A DNA stretch of 64,000 nucleotides from Actinomadura sp. WMMA1423. Its GTDB lineage: Bacteria; Actinomycetota; Actinomycetes; Streptosporangiales; Streptosporangiaceae. Of this stretch, positions 1-8,343 are shown piece after piece (the stretch's first letter is position 1; each line of letters begins with the position of its first letter). A program made the position numbers and the translations under genes. The notes beneath the pieces are model-generated. The model was not told the DNA's origin, searched no databases, and saw only the letters and a program-made list of their open reading frames with translations. The stretch is taken from the NCBI RefSeq assembly GCF_006547145.1, contig NZ_CP041244.1:7130001-7194000 (forward strand), given 5' to 3'.

Positions 1-719
1 GCGGCGGACACGTCCCGCGCGAAGTCCGGCGTCCCGTACGACAGCGCCGCCCCGAACACCAGCGGCCGGGCGAACTCCAGCTCGACCATCGCGCTCGCCA
101 GATGGTGCTTGACCGCCTGGTACTCGCCGATCGGTCGCCCGAACTGCTGCCGCGTCCTGGCGTACTCGACCGACACCTCCAGCAGCGCCTGCCCGAGCCC
201 CACCTGCTGCGCCGCGCACAGCAGCGCGCCGAGGTCGGTGAACCCCGCGCCCTCGGGAACGCGGAACAGCCGCCGCGCCGGGTCGAGCGACCGGGCGGCC
301 TCGCCGGTCGCCTTCCGCTCGACACCGTCTGCGGTGAGCACCAGGTCGGCGACGTCGGCGTCCAGCGCGTAGGGGACGGCGAGCGTCACGACCGCCTCGC
401 CCTCGGCGACGCGCGGCAGCCACGGCGACCCGGCCAGCAGCTCGGCGGCGGCGAGCGTCTCCACGTAGGGGCCGGGCGCGGCGGCCCGCCCGAGCTCCTC
501 CGCGGCGACGGCGAGCTCGACCGGCAGCAGCCCGGCGCCGCCGGCCTCCTCCGGGACGGCCACCGCGAACGCCCCGGCCTCGGCGACCGCCGACCACAGC
601 GCGCGCCCCGGCCCGGAGTCCCCGGCCGCCCACGCGCGTGCCGCGGCGCCGGCGCCGCCCAGCACCTTGCGCAGCGTCTCGCCGAACATCCGCTGCTCGG
701 CGGAGAGAACGAACTTCAC
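1..719 (-). CDS. acyl-CoA dehydrogenase, 3' end beyond window
   Basis: Partial gene reading leftward out of the window. The GTG at 719 starts VKFVLSAEQRMFGETLRKVL and shares a GTGA overlap with the stop of the upstream acyl-CoA dehydrogenase. The visible part has the N-terminal helical domain of the family, the PEEAGGAG-type loop and the start of the C-terminal helical domain (RTRQQFGRPIGEYQAVKHHLA, here split for length at Q and F). Such tandem pairs commonly form FadE-type heteromers acting on acyl-CoA or sterol side-chain CoA thioesters with FAD. The substrate cannot be told from sequence. The true C-terminus is not seen. Confidence 0.88.
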   Translation of the reverse strand, partial: MKFVLSAEQRMFGETLRKVLGGAGAAARAWAAGDSGPGRALWSAVAEAGAFAVAVPEEAGGAGLLPVELAVAAEELGRAAAPGPYVETLAAAELLAGSPWLPRVAEGEAVVTLAVPYALDADVADLVLTADGVERKATGEAARSLDPARRLFRVPEGAGFTDLGALLCAAQQVGLGQALLEVSVEYARTRQQFGRPIGEYQAVKHHLASAMVELEFARPLVFGAALSYGTPDFARDVSA

Positions 720-1846
720 CGCGACCCCCTCGGCAGGCCGAGCAGCCGCTCGGCGATCACGTTGCGCTGGATCTCGTTCGTGCCCGCGTAGATGGGGCCG
801 GCCAGCGAGAACACGTAGTTCTCCAGCCACTCCGACTCCAGCTCGCCGTCCGGGCCGAGAAGGTCCAGCGCGGTCTCGTGCAGCGCCACGTCCAGCTCCG
901 ACCAGAACACCTTGTTCAGGCTCGACTCCGCGCCGATGTCGTCGTCCCGCGAGACCGTCTCGAACCCCTTGAGCCGGTAGGCCCGCGCCCTGATCCAGGC
1001 GTCCGCGACCCGGTCGCGCAGCGCGTCGCCCGAGGCGTCCGCGCGCTCCTTCCACAGCTCGACGAGCCGCTCGGCCGCCGCGGTGAACCGTCCGGGGCTG
1101 CGCAGCGTGAGGCCGCGCTCGTTGCCCGCCGTGGCCATCGCGACCCGCCAGCCGTCCCCGGGCGCGCCGATGACGTCCTCGTCGGGGACGAAGACCCGGT
1201 CGAGGAACAGCTCGGCGAACGCGGGCTTGCCGTCCAGCCGCCCGATCGGGCGGACCGTCACGCCCTCGGCGTCCAGCGGGAACATCAGGTAGGTGAGCCC
1301 CTTGTGGCGGGACGACTCGGGATCAGAACGGAACAGCCCGAAACCCCGGTCGGCGAACGCGGCCCGCGAGCTCCACGTCTTCTGCCCGTCCAGCAGCCAG
1401 CCGCCGTCGGTGCGGGTCGCCGTCGAGCGGAGGGCGGCCAGGTCGCTGCCCGCGCCCGGCTCCGACCACGCCTGCGCCCAGATCACCTCGCCGGCCGCCA
1501 TCGGGGGCAGGATCCGCGCGAGCTGCTCGGGCGTGCCGTGCTTGAGCAGCGTCGGCGCCAGCAGGTTGATGCCGTTCTGGCTGACCCGCCCCGGCGCGGC
1601 CGCCGCGTAGTACTCCTCCTCGAAGACCAGCCATCGCAGGACCGAGACGCCGCGCCCGCCGTACTCCTCCGGCCAGGACACCACGCCCAGCCGCGCCGCG
1701 CCGAGCGTCCGCTCCCACTCCCGGTGCGCCGCGAACCCCTCCGCGGTCTCCAGCGACGGCAGCGGCTCGGCCGGGACGTGCGTGCGCAGCCAGTCCCGCA
1801 CCTCGGCGCGGAACTCCTCGTCCGCCGCCCCGAACTCAAGATCCAT
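716..1846 (-). CDS. acyl-CoA dehydrogenase
   Basis: A 376-residue flavoprotein of normal family length. It has the N-terminal helical domain, the middle beta domain with QAWSEPGAGSDLAAL (FAD/substrate motif) and a C-terminal domain ending GTNEIQRNVIAERLLGLPR, the usual family signature. It oxidises an acyl-CoA to the enoyl-CoA, passing electrons to ETF. The start ATG at 1846 has AGAGGG five bases upstream. It overlaps the next acyl-CoA dehydrogenase by four bases, so the two are translationally coupled and probably assemble together. An operator-like inverted repeat lies 13 bases ahead of the start. Confidence 0.92.
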   Translation of the reverse strand: MDLEFGAADEEFRAEVRDWLRTHVPAEPLPSLETAEGFAAHREWERTLGAARLGVVSWPEEYGGRGVSVLRWLVFEEEYYAAAAPGRVSQNGINLLAPTLLKHGTPEQLARILPPMAAGEVIWAQAWSEPGAGSDLAALRSTATRTDGGWLLDGQKTWSSRAAFADRGFGLFRSDPESSRHKGLTYLMFPLDAEGVTVRPIGRLDGKPAFAELFLDRVFVPDEDVIGAPGDGWRVAMATAGNERGLTLRSPGRFTAAAERLVELWKERADASGDALRDRVADAWIRARAYRLKGFETVSRDDDIGAESSLNKVFWSELDVALHETALDLLGPDGELESEWLENYVFSLAGPIYAGTNEIQRNVIAERLLGLPRGSR

Positions 1847-1858
1847 GCGTCCCTCTTT

Positions 1859-1876
1859 CTAACAACTGTTTGGTAG
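1859..1876. promoter_or_regulatory. operator-like inverted repeat before acyl-CoA dehydrogenases
   Basis: CTAACAACTGTTTGGTAG is an imperfect palindrome (CTA.CAA ... TTG.TAG, 12 of 18 positions symmetric). It lies between the acyl-CoA dehydrogenase start and the divergent CrtC-like gene. TetR-type regulators of acyl-CoA catabolism bind similar sites. No TetR gene is in view, so the binder is inferred. Confidence 0.4.
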
Positions 1877-2008
1877 AGTAGCCCTCCTCGTGCGCTCCCG
1901 CGCCCCCCTCCCGCCCAGTGAGATCCGCGCCGGACCGACCCTTCCGGAACGGCCCGCGCCGACTTAGGATCGCGCCCTAGAATCGCGTTCGGAATCCGCG
2001 GAGGGCCC

Positions 2009-2983
2009 ATGGCGAGGATCGTCGACCACGGCACCTGGAAGCTGGGGCCCTCGGACGAGGGGCTGCACGAGCCCGGCCCCGAGCCGCTGTGGAACGAGTC
2101 CTACTACTTCGACTTCGCCGCCCTCGACGGCTCTCTCGCGGGCTACGTCCGCCTCGGCCTGTACCCCAACTGGGACCGCGCCTGGTACTGGGCCGCCCTG
2201 GTGCGTCCCGGCCGTCCGCTCGTCCTCCTCCGCGACAACGACGCGCCGCTGCCCGAGCCGGGAACGGCCGACGTCCGGACCGCGGACTACACCGCGACCC
2301 AGCTGATCAGCGACCCCTTCGGCCCGGTCCGGGTCACCCTGGACGGGACCGCGTCCGTCCTGCCGGATCCGGCCATGGCCTACGGCGACCTCACCACCGC
2401 CGAGACCACGGACCTCTCCTTCGACCTGCGCTGGGACACCGCCGGCGGCGTCTACCCGTACAAGGACATCCCGCGCTACGAGATCCCGTGCACCGTCTCA
2501 GGCCTGGTCAGCGTGGGCGGCGAGAAGATCGCCGTCGACGCGCACGGGGAGCGCGACCACAGCTGGGGCGAGCGCGACTGGTGGAAGGTCTCCTGGCTCT
2601 GGACGTCCGGCCGCCTCGGCGACGGCACCTTCGTCCACGGGATGCAGGCCAACATCGGCGTCCCGCTCCCGTGGCCGTGCTTCGCCGTCCCGCCGGGCGG
2701 TGAGATCGAGCACCGCGACGGCTTCTCCGCCCGGACGGCCTTCGACGGCGGCCTCCCCGCCCGCTCGGACCTCCGGTTCCCGGGCGCCCCCATGACCGTG
2801 ACCCCGCTGGCCTTCGCCCCCGTCGCCGTCACCTCTCCGGACGGCCGCGAGGCCCGCTTCCCCCGCGCCCTGTGCCGCTTCGAGACCGAGGACGGACGAA
2901 CCGGCCACGGCTGGACCGAATGGCACCAGCCGCCCGGCTGGGAGGACCACGGCTGGACCCACCTCGCCGGGGAGCCCGCGTGA
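2009..2983 (+). CDS. CrtC-like/DUF7064-type lipocalin-fold protein
   Basis: A 324-residue protein with an excellent RBS (GGAGGG) before ATG. The middle carries GERDHSWGERDWW, the hallmark of the AttH/CrtC (hydroxyneurosporene hydratase-like) double-lipocalin superfamily. Proteins of this type in actinomycetes sit beside acyl-CoA dehydrogenases and aminoglycoside-phosphotransferase-like proteins, as here. No catalytic assignment is possible. It could hydrate or isomerise a hydrophobic lipid or terpenoid. It overlaps the next gene by four bases (GTGA), so both probably act on the same substrate. There is no signal peptide and it should be cytosolic. Confidence 0.72.
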   Translation: MARIVDHGTWKLGPSDEGLHEPGPEPLWNESYYFDFAALDGSLAGYVRLGLYPNWDRAWYWAALVRPGRPLVLLRDNDAPLPEPGTADVRTADYTATQLISDPFGPVRVTLDGTASVLPDPAMAYGDLTTAETTDLSFDLRWDTAGGVYPYKDIPRYEIPCTVSGLVSVGGEKIAVDAHGERDHSWGERDWWKVSWLWTSGRLGDGTFVHGMQANIGVPLPWPCFAVPPGGEIEHRDGFSARTAFDGGLPARSDLRFPGAPMTVTPLAFAPVAVTSPDGREARFPRALCRFETEDGRTGHGWTEWHQPPGWEDHGWTHLAGEPA

Positions 2984-4020
2984 CCGGCCCGCTCTCCGGC
3001 GCCGCCGCGCTGACCGCGACGTGGCTGACCGGCGCGCTCGGAACCGAGGTGGCCGCCGTCCGGACCGAACCGGTCGGCACCGGCCAGGTCTCCGACAGCC
3101 TCCGCCTGCACCTCGCCTACGCCGGCGACACGGCCCTCCCGCCCACCATGGTCGCCAAGGTCCCGGCGGCCGACCCGTCCAGCCGCGCCGCCGCCCGCGC
3201 CATCCGCACCTACGAGGTCGAGGCGAGCTTCTACGCCGAGATCGCGGACCGCCTCGACGCCGGCATCCCCGCCTGCTACCTCTCCGCCTACGATCCCGAA
3301 CTCGACGAGTACGCCGTCCTCCTGGCCGACCTCGCGCCCGCCCGTCCCGGCGACCAGCTCGCCGGGATCACCCCCGAGGAGGCCGCCGCGGCGATCAGCG
3401 AGATGGCCGCCTTCCACGCCGCCGGCTGGGGCGACCCGGCCCTGGCCGCCCTGCCCTGGCTCAACCGGTACGACGCCGACTCGGCCGCCTTCACCGCCGC
3501 GATGGTCGCCGGCCTCTACCCCGGCTTCAAGGACCGCTACGCCGACGATCTGGAGCCCGAGGTCATCGCCCTCATCGAGGACTTCATGCCGTCCATCGGC
3601 GCCTACCTGGCCGCCCGCGAAGGCCCGCTGACCCTCACCCACGGAGACTTCCGCGCCGACAACCTCCTCTTCGGCGGCCCGCGCACCGCCGTCCTGGACT
3701 GGCAGACCTGCGCCTACGGCCCCGGCCCGGCCGACCTGTCGTACTTCCTCGGCTCCAGCCTCCCCATCGAGACCCGCCGCGCCCACGAGAAGGACCTCGT
3801 CCACCGCTACCACCAGGCCCTGACCGCCCACGGCATCAGCCTCACCTGGGACGACTGCTGGACCGCCTACCGCCTCCACGCATTCCACGGCATCGTCATG
3901 GCCATAGGCGCCTCCATGCTCGTCGAACGCACCCCGCGCGGCGACGAGATGTTCCGCACCATGACGACCCGCCACGCCCACCACGCCCAAGACCTGGCCG
4001 CCCTGACCCTCACCCGCTGA
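2980..4020 (+). CDS. phosphotransferase (aminoglycoside/ecdysteroid kinase-like)
   Basis: A 346-residue kinase-fold protein. The GTG at 2980 overlaps the TGA of the preceding gene; nothing upstream of it fits better. LTHGDFRADNLLF is the Brenner catalytic motif, with Asp as base and Asn as metal ligand. AVLDWQTCAYGPGPADLSYFLG contains the DxD-type metal-binding Asp. The family includes aminoglycoside, choline and ecdysteroid kinases, and in actinomycete lipid-catabolic loci such proteins may phosphorylate an alcohol before elimination. An antibiotic-resistance role is not supported by the context of acyl-CoA dehydrogenases and a CrtC-like partner. Confidence 0.85.
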   Translation: MTGPLSGAAALTATWLTGALGTEVAAVRTEPVGTGQVSDSLRLHLAYAGDTALPPTMVAKVPAADPSSRAAARAIRTYEVEASFYAEIADRLDAGIPACYLSAYDPELDEYAVLLADLAPARPGDQLAGITPEEAAAAISEMAAFHAAGWGDPALAALPWLNRYDADSAAFTAAMVAGLYPGFKDRYADDLEPEVIALIEDFMPSIGAYLAAREGPLTLTHGDFRADNLLFGGPRTAVLDWQTCAYGPGPADLSYFLGSSLPIETRRAHEKDLVHRYHQALTAHGISLTWDDCWTAYRLHAFHGIVMAIGASMLVERTPRGDEMFRTMTTRHAHHAQDLAALTLTR

Positions 4021-4039
4021 GAGCGCGGGTCGTGGGGGG

Positions 4040-4891
4040 CTAAGCCGACTTGTGGGCCATCCCGCCCCACAGGGCGGCGGGGGCGGATCCTTCGAGGTCG
4101 GAACGAGGGCGCCACCGCGGGACCTGGACGACGCCGGGCTCGACGAGGTCCAGCCCGCGGAAGAACCCGGTGACCTGCTCGCGGTCGCGCAGCGTCACCT
4201 TCTCCGCCGAGTCCTTGTTCATGGCCCGCGCGAACGCGGCCATCTCCTCGGGGAAGATGTCGCTCGCGGTGTGGGACACCACCAGGTGACTGCCCGGCGG
4301 CACGGCGGCCATCAGCGTGTCCGTGATCCCGTACGGGTCCGCATCGTCCGGAACGAAGTGGAGTACGGCGATGAGCATGACCGCCACCGGCCGGCTGAGA
4401 TCCAGCGTGCGGGAGGCCTCCCGCAGAATCCTGCCGGGCTCGCGCAGGTCGGCGTCGATGTAGTCGGTCGCGCCCGAGTCGGTGCTCCGCAGGAGCGCCT
4501 CGGCGTGGGCCAGCACGATCGGATCGTTGTCGACGTAGGCGATCCGGCTCTCGGGCGCGATCGCCTGAGCCACCTCATGGGTGTTGTTGGCCGACGGCAG
4601 CCCGGTACCGATGTCCAGGAACTGGCGGATCCCGGCCTCGGCGACCAGGTACTCCACCGTCCGCGCCAGGAACGCGCGGTTGGCCCGCACGGACTTGACC
4701 GTGCTCGGGAACGCCTTCAGGCCGGCCTCGGCGGCCGCCCGGTCGGCGGCGAAGTTGTCCTTGCCGCCCAGCCAGACGTCGTACACCCTGGCGGGATGCG
4801 GAACGCTCGCATTGAACCGGGAGAGCCTCTCTTCACCGGATGACTCTCCGGCCTGATCCGACGCCACGAACGTCTCCTCGTTCACCGCCAT
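4040..4891 (-). CDS. SAM-dependent methyltransferase, SAV2177/DUF574 family
   Basis: About 283 residues from the preferred ATG at 4891 (MAVNEETF); an ATG at 4945 is possible but neither has a strong RBS. NASVPHPARVYDVWLGGKDNFAADR is the signature opening of this actinomycete-specific family (split here as NASVPHPARVYD and WLGGKDNFAADR). QFLDIGTGLPSANN is the SAM-binding motif I and RIAYVDNDPIVL holds the acidic ribose-binding residue. Members are very numerous in actinomycetes and mostly uncharacterised. It converges on the phosphotransferase gene with only 19 bases between and is transcribed away from the toxin-antitoxin pair. Confidence 0.87.
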   Translation of the reverse strand: MAVNEETFVASDQAGESSGEERLSRFNASVPHPARVYDVWLGGKDNFAADRAAAEAGLKAFPSTVKSVRANRAFLARTVEYLVAEAGIRQFLDIGTGLPSANNTHEVAQAIAPESRIAYVDNDPIVLAHAEALLRSTDSGATDYIDADLREPGRILREASRTLDLSRPVAVMLIAVLHFVPDDADPYGITDTLMAAVPPGSHLVVSHTASDIFPEEMAAFARAMNKDSAEKVTLRDREQVTGFFRGLDLVEPGVVQVPRWRPRSDLEGSAPAALWGGMAHKSA

Positions 4892-5019
4892 TGAAATTGC
4901 TCGAACCACCCTATATCTGCCATACCTCCCAAGTACTCCAGTCATGTCGTCGCGACGTGGCTCTCTGGCAGGGCCGTGGCGCAGGCTCTCGCTTGCGGGT
5001 CGGCCTACGCGGAAGCTTA

Positions 5020-5037
5020 ATCAGAACACGATCTGAT
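5020..5037. promoter_or_regulatory. inverted repeat at toxin-antitoxin promoter
   Basis: ATCAGA-ACACGA-TCTGAT has perfect six-base arms and ends 11 bases before the antitoxin ATG. A TATAAC-like hexamer (GATAAC) overlaps its right side, which would place the transcription start at or next to the ATG. That suits a leaderless, autorepressed transcript, and there is no Shine-Dalgarno sequence. Confidence 0.5.
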
Positions 5038-5048
5038 AACCTGACGGT

Positions 5049-5522
5049 ATGAGCGGCACGCCCCATCCAGACTCGGTCACGTTCTCTGACCTGTCCCGCA
5101 ATCCACGGGCCGTCGCGGAGCGGGCCTCCAGGCTGGGACGAGTGCGCGTCACGCATCGTGATGCGCATGACTTCTACCTGACGGCCGCCGATCGCGAAGA
5201 GCGACGTGATGAGACGCTGGCCACCGCTTCTAAGATCTTCATCGCCCTCATGAAGCACGACCCGGGCGCACGCGAGTTGCTGCTCGCCATGCCCGACGTG
5301 TTCCCCTGGGTGCGCCACCTCAGCACCGAAGAGGTTCGCGCGTTCACTCTGGAGTTGGTCGAGGCGCTCTCGGACGCCGCGGAACTCGATCTTGATGCGC
5401 CCATCAGCGAGGTGATCGCCGGTTGGCGGGCGACCGCCCGTATCAAGGCCGATCCTCAGCAGCGTGAAGAAGCGGTGCGGGCTACGAGCGGCGACTTCGG
5501 TCGGGTGGAAGTCCACCCATGA
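5049..5522 (+). CDS. type II antitoxin, Phd/YefM-like
   Basis: A 157-residue protein whose N-terminus (SVTFSDLSRNPRAVAERASRLGRVRVTHRDAHDFYL, shown here only as SDLSRNPRAVAERASRLG) reads like the Phd/prevent-host-death DNA-binding fold, followed by a long helical region. Such proteins neutralise a partner toxin and repress their own operon. It ends in an ATGA overlap with the downstream toxin frame, the classic arrangement. There is no clear RBS, and the promoter inverted repeat at 5020-5037 suggests leaderless translation. The partner toxin is frameshifted, so this may now be an orphan antitoxin or an anti-addiction gene. Confidence 0.65.
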   Translation: MSGTPHPDSVTFSDLSRNPRAVAERASRLGRVRVTHRDAHDFYLTAADREERRDETLATASKIFIALMKHDPGARELLLAMPDVFPWVRHLSTEEVRAFTLELVEALSDAAELDLDAPISEVIAGWRATARIKADPQQREEAVRATSGDFGRVEVHP

Positions 5523-5876
5523 GTCCCAAACCGGGGGGACCGGGTCACGGTTCCGCCTCCGGACGGCCAGTGGGATGTGCGGTTCGGCACGAGCGAGGCA
5601 GTACGTGGCTGGGACGAGTTGTGTCGGCTTGCCTTGGCCAACACCCAGCGATGCTTCGAGATGCTCCGTTCCGAGCCGCGCTCCCGCGCCAACCACGGAC
5701 GCCAGCACCGGCTTCGCGGAGAGCTTGCGACTCACAGGCACAATGGCCGTGACCTGGAACAGTGGGAGTACGAGGTCACCAGCGGCGGTCGCGTGCGCTA
5801 TGTGATCGACGACGAGAAGCGCACAGTGTGGCTCGTCTATGCGTCGCCTCGTCATCCGAAGGACACCGAGAGTTGA
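5519..5876 (+). pseudogene. RelE/ParE-like toxin with one-base frameshift
   Basis: The ATG at 5519 overlaps the antitoxin stop (ATGA) and reads MSPKPG. It then meets a run of six G (about 5533-5538). With five G the frame would continue DRVTVPPPDGQWDVRFGTSE into the rest of the toxin, which is open to 5876 and includes HGRQHRLRG, ELEQWEYEV-type (here DLEQWEYEV) and TVWLVYASPRHP. Removing one base gives exactly 118 codons. As read, only an internal GTG at 5577 could give a 99-residue truncated form. It may be a true inactivation, a phase-variable tract, or a homopolymer sequencing error. Confidence 0.72.
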
Positions 5877-5897
5877 ACCAGTGACCTGTTGACATGG

Positions 5898-6245
5898 TCA
5901 GGTGCGGTCTGTGCCCTTGAGAAACTCTCGGACTCGCTCGGGGATGTCGGCGGGCTCGATCCCCAGTTCGGCCGTGCGCTGCCGTCCGTAGGCATGAAGG
6001 TCGCGCAACTGCTCGGCAAGCATGACCGACCTCATGACGCGGTAGGTCGCGCGCAAGTAGGCGGACCGGTTTCCATCGCCGAAGTAGCGGGTGAGTTCAT
6101 TGAGGACGGGCCGGTCTTCGGCCTGGACGGAGAACCCGAGTGTCCGCGCCTTGTCGTGATGGCTCGGGGCCTTGCTCATTGGCATCTGGGCAGTGCCCGT
6201 TAGGCCGGGTGTCGGCTTCGCGTCCTGGGTAGTAGTCCGGCTCAT
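5898..6245 (-). CDS. small ribbon-helix-helix-like protein
   Basis: 115 residues if started at the ATG at 6245, which forms an ATGA overlap with the upstream ATPase gene; a second ATG at 6185 is possible. The core LGFSVQAEDRPVLNELTRYF followed by RSAYLRATYRVM fits a short strand plus two helices of ribbon-helix-helix DNA-binding proteins, and the C-terminal half is helical and charged. The coupling to an HATPase_c_2 protein suggests a shared regulatory job. I do not recognise a named family, so the fold is inference. Confidence 0.55.
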   Translation of the reverse strand: MSRTTTQDAKPTPGLTGTAQMPMSKAPSHHDKARTLGFSVQAEDRPVLNELTRYFGDGNRSAYLRATYRVMRSVMLAEQLRDLHAYGRQRTAELGIEPADIPERVREFLKGTDRT

Positions 6246-7000
6246 CGCGGGGTGGGGGAGTAGGCCGGGGCGGATGCGGTGTCGAGGTGGCGGACGAGGA
6301 GTTCGGTGGTCTCCTGGAGGTCGATGAGGGGGCGTCGGACGTAGCGGTGCGGGGTGGACCACCAGCAGAAGGTTCGGCGGTGGACCCACACGTTGAGGTC
6401 GGTGAGCATGAGGACGGACATGCCGTCTTCGGAGGTGTTGCGCGTCCCGGTGAAGCCGCGGCGGGTGAGGTTGAGGAGCAGGTGTTGTGCGGCCGTCCCC
6501 GGGTGGACCCTGTAGTGGAGGCCGGGCCAATCGCGGGGCAGGGGTAGCGCGAACCAGACCGCCTTGCCGCGGGCGGAAGCGGGGTTGACGCGGGATCGTG
6601 TCGGTGCGCTGCCCCAGTCGGCGGTGACCTCGCGGACGAGTTGCAGACCCTTGCCGTGCTCGTCCAGTAAACCGGCCCTGGAGGTATGCGGTGTGGATGT
6701 CCGCGCGCCGTCGAAGACGGAGACGATGAGCTGAGGGGCCGGGACGGTCCGCGCCCAGATCCACAGTTCCGGCGGGGTCGGCGGCCGGTCGCTTCGCGCG
6801 GTCCCGGCGTGCCGCAGCGCGTTGGTCGCGGTCTCGGACACCGCGAGCCTCCCGTCCTCGATCACGTCCCGGTCGAGCTTCAGCTCGGACATCGTCTGGT
6901 CGACGAGGCGCCGCGCCGCCGCCGGCCCGCTCTCGTCCTCGGGCAGCCGCCACGCGCACAGCCCCCCGGTCACCAGCCCCCACGCCCCCTTGACCTCCAT
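6242..7000 (-). CDS. ATP-binding protein, RsbW/SpoIIAB-like (HATPase_c_2)
   Basis: A 252-residue protein. The N-terminal ~140 residues form a GHKL ATPase: SETATNALRHAG is the N-box with the Mg-binding Asn, VSVFDGA the G1 Asp motif and HGKGLQLVREV the G2 box. In actinomycetes such stand-alone proteins act as anti-sigma factors or serine kinases. The C-terminal ~100 residues are extra, with no motif I can name. The start ATG has GGGGGAAG upstream. The gene runs divergently from an XRE/DUF397 pair, a common neighbourhood for these regulators. Confidence 0.82.
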   Translation of the reverse strand: MEVKGAWGLVTGGLCAWRLPEDESGPAAARRLVDQTMSELKLDRDVIEDGRLAVSETATNALRHAGTARSDRPPTPPELWIWARTVPAPQLIVSVFDGARTSTPHTSRAGLLDEHGKGLQLVREVTADWGSAPTRSRVNPASARGKAVWFALPLPRDWPGLHYRVHPGTAAQHLLLNLTRRGFTGTRNTSEDGMSVLMLTDLNVWVHRRTFCWWSTPHRYVRRPLIDLQETTELLVRHLDTASAPAYSPTPR

Positions 7001-7199
7001 CGCACTTCCCCCCGTCAGTCCGTTTCGTCACCAGCCGTAGCGATTCAGGGCAGGCGGGAACCTCTTGCGCTTGATCGCTTTCGGTGACCTCATGCTCGCT
7101 GATAGTGTTGCTGGCAACAGATTGATGTGCAACGTTTCACTTCAAGACGTTTCAAGATTCTTTCGGGATGGTCTCGAACGGCCACGGGAGGTTCCGCTC

Positions 7200-8045
7200 A
7201 TGACGGAAAGAATGGAGACATTCCGCGGCAGGCAACTTCGCCGGGAACTGCTACGTCTGCGAGAGGTGGCCGGCTTGTCTATGGAGGACGTCGCGCAGCG
7301 ACTCGACTGGTCCAAGGCCAAGATCTCCCGCATCGAGACCGGGCGGTCCCGAGTCACGCCGAGCGACGTGCGTCTCCTGGTGGAGGAGTACGGCTTGCCG
7401 GACGGGCAGGAGCGCCAAGCGCTGATGGACCTGGCCCGGAAGGCGCGCAAGCAAGGGTGGTGGCACAACTACTCGGACGTCATCGCAAGCCCGTACGTCA
7501 GCTTCGAGGCCGAGGCCTCAGAAGTGAGGACCTACCAAAGCCAGTTGGTGCCCGGACTGCTCCAGACTGAGGGCTACGTTCGGGCGCTCCTGTCCGCGGT
7601 TCGTCCGGCCCTCCCGCAGAACGAGATCGACCGACGGGTCGAGGCCCGCGCGACCAGGCAAGAGAGACTCGGTGAGCAGGACGCACCCCACCTGTGGGCC
7701 ATCCTGGACGAGGCGGTGTTCCATCGGCTCGTCGGCGGCCCCGACATCATGGCTGGTCAGCTCGACCGGCTCCGCGAGGTGGCTGGCCTCCCCAACGTGA
7801 CGCTCCAAGTTCTGCCGTTCAGCGCCGGATCACACTCGGCGATGGGCGTCCCCTTCGTGATACTGGACTTCGATGGCCCAGCCCCGGTAAGCGCGATCTA
7901 CCTGGAACACCTCACGGGTGAGTTGTATCTTGACGAAGCGGCGGACCTGTCCCGCTACGGGTTGGTTTTCGACTACCTCCGAGCCAAGGCGACCGACCCG
8001 GAGGAGGTCGTCCCCATGATCGATGTCGTCGCATCCCGGTTGTGA
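7200..8045 (+). CDS. XRE-type regulator with DUF5753 domain
   Basis: 281 residues from the ATG at 7200, chosen because GGGAGG lies at 7186-7191 and homologues begin just before the RGRQLRREL segment; longer in-frame extension to 7065 lacks an RBS. Residues ~10-65 are a helix-turn-helix (AGLSMEDVAQRLDWSKAKIS then RIETGRSRV). The rest is DUF5753 (SQLVPGLLQTEGYVRALL, LWAILDEAVFHRLVGG, LQVLPFSAGSH). It is followed 16 bases later by a DUF397 protein, the BldB/WhiJ-type pairing that controls development and antibiotic genes in Streptomyces. Confidence 0.93.
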   Translation: MTERMETFRGRQLRRELLRLREVAGLSMEDVAQRLDWSKAKISRIETGRSRVTPSDVRLLVEEYGLPDGQERQALMDLARKARKQGWWHNYSDVIASPYVSFEAEASEVRTYQSQLVPGLLQTEGYVRALLSAVRPALPQNEIDRRVEARATRQERLGEQDAPHLWAILDEAVFHRLVGGPDIMAGQLDRLREVAGLPNVTLQVLPFSAGSHSAMGVPFVILDFDGPAPVSAIYLEHLTGELYLDEAADLSRYGLVFDYLRAKATDPEEVVPMIDVVASRL

Positions 8046-8061
8046 TCTAGAGAGGGCTCAG

Positions 8062-8268
8062 GTGAAGAGCGCAGACATGGGACGCGTTGCGTGGCGTAAG
8101 AGTTCCTACAGCCAGCCCACCCAGTCGGATTGCGTTGAAGTCGCGCGGGTGGGGGCGGCGAAGGCCGTACGGGACTCCAAGAACCCGGACGGTGGCGTCC
8201 TGGCCTTGGAGTGCGACGTGTGGGCGGCGCTGGTGGGGCAGATCAAGCGAGGCGCATACGACCTCTGA
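8062..8268 (+). CDS. DUF397 protein
   Basis: 68 residues from a GTG at 8062 with AGAGGG upstream. It has the full DUF397 pattern: WRKSSYS, SDCVEVA, AVRDSKNPDG and a terminal IKRGAYDL. These tiny proteins partner the XRE/DUF5753 protein encoded immediately upstream, probably modulating its DNA binding. It is normal in length and composition. Confidence 0.93.
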   Translation: MKSADMGRVAWRKSSYSQPTQSDCVEVARVGAAKAVRDSKNPDGGVLALECDVWAALVGQIKRGAYDL

Positions 8269-8343
8269 TCCGACTTGGTAGCACGCGGTACCCCAGGCCG
8301 AGGTGCGGAGTGAACCGGCGCGGATTCCTTTGGCGTCCGCGGT

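Noticed and set aside
638..1876. Long plus-strand frame (412 residues) opposite the acyl-CoA dehydrogenase
   Set aside because: Arg/Pro/Gly-rich mirror of a clear minus-strand gene; no motif and no RBS.
2476..3990. 504-residue minus-strand frame, Gly/Val rich
   Set aside because: Antisense to the CrtC-like and phosphotransferase genes; composition is that of a mirrored frame.
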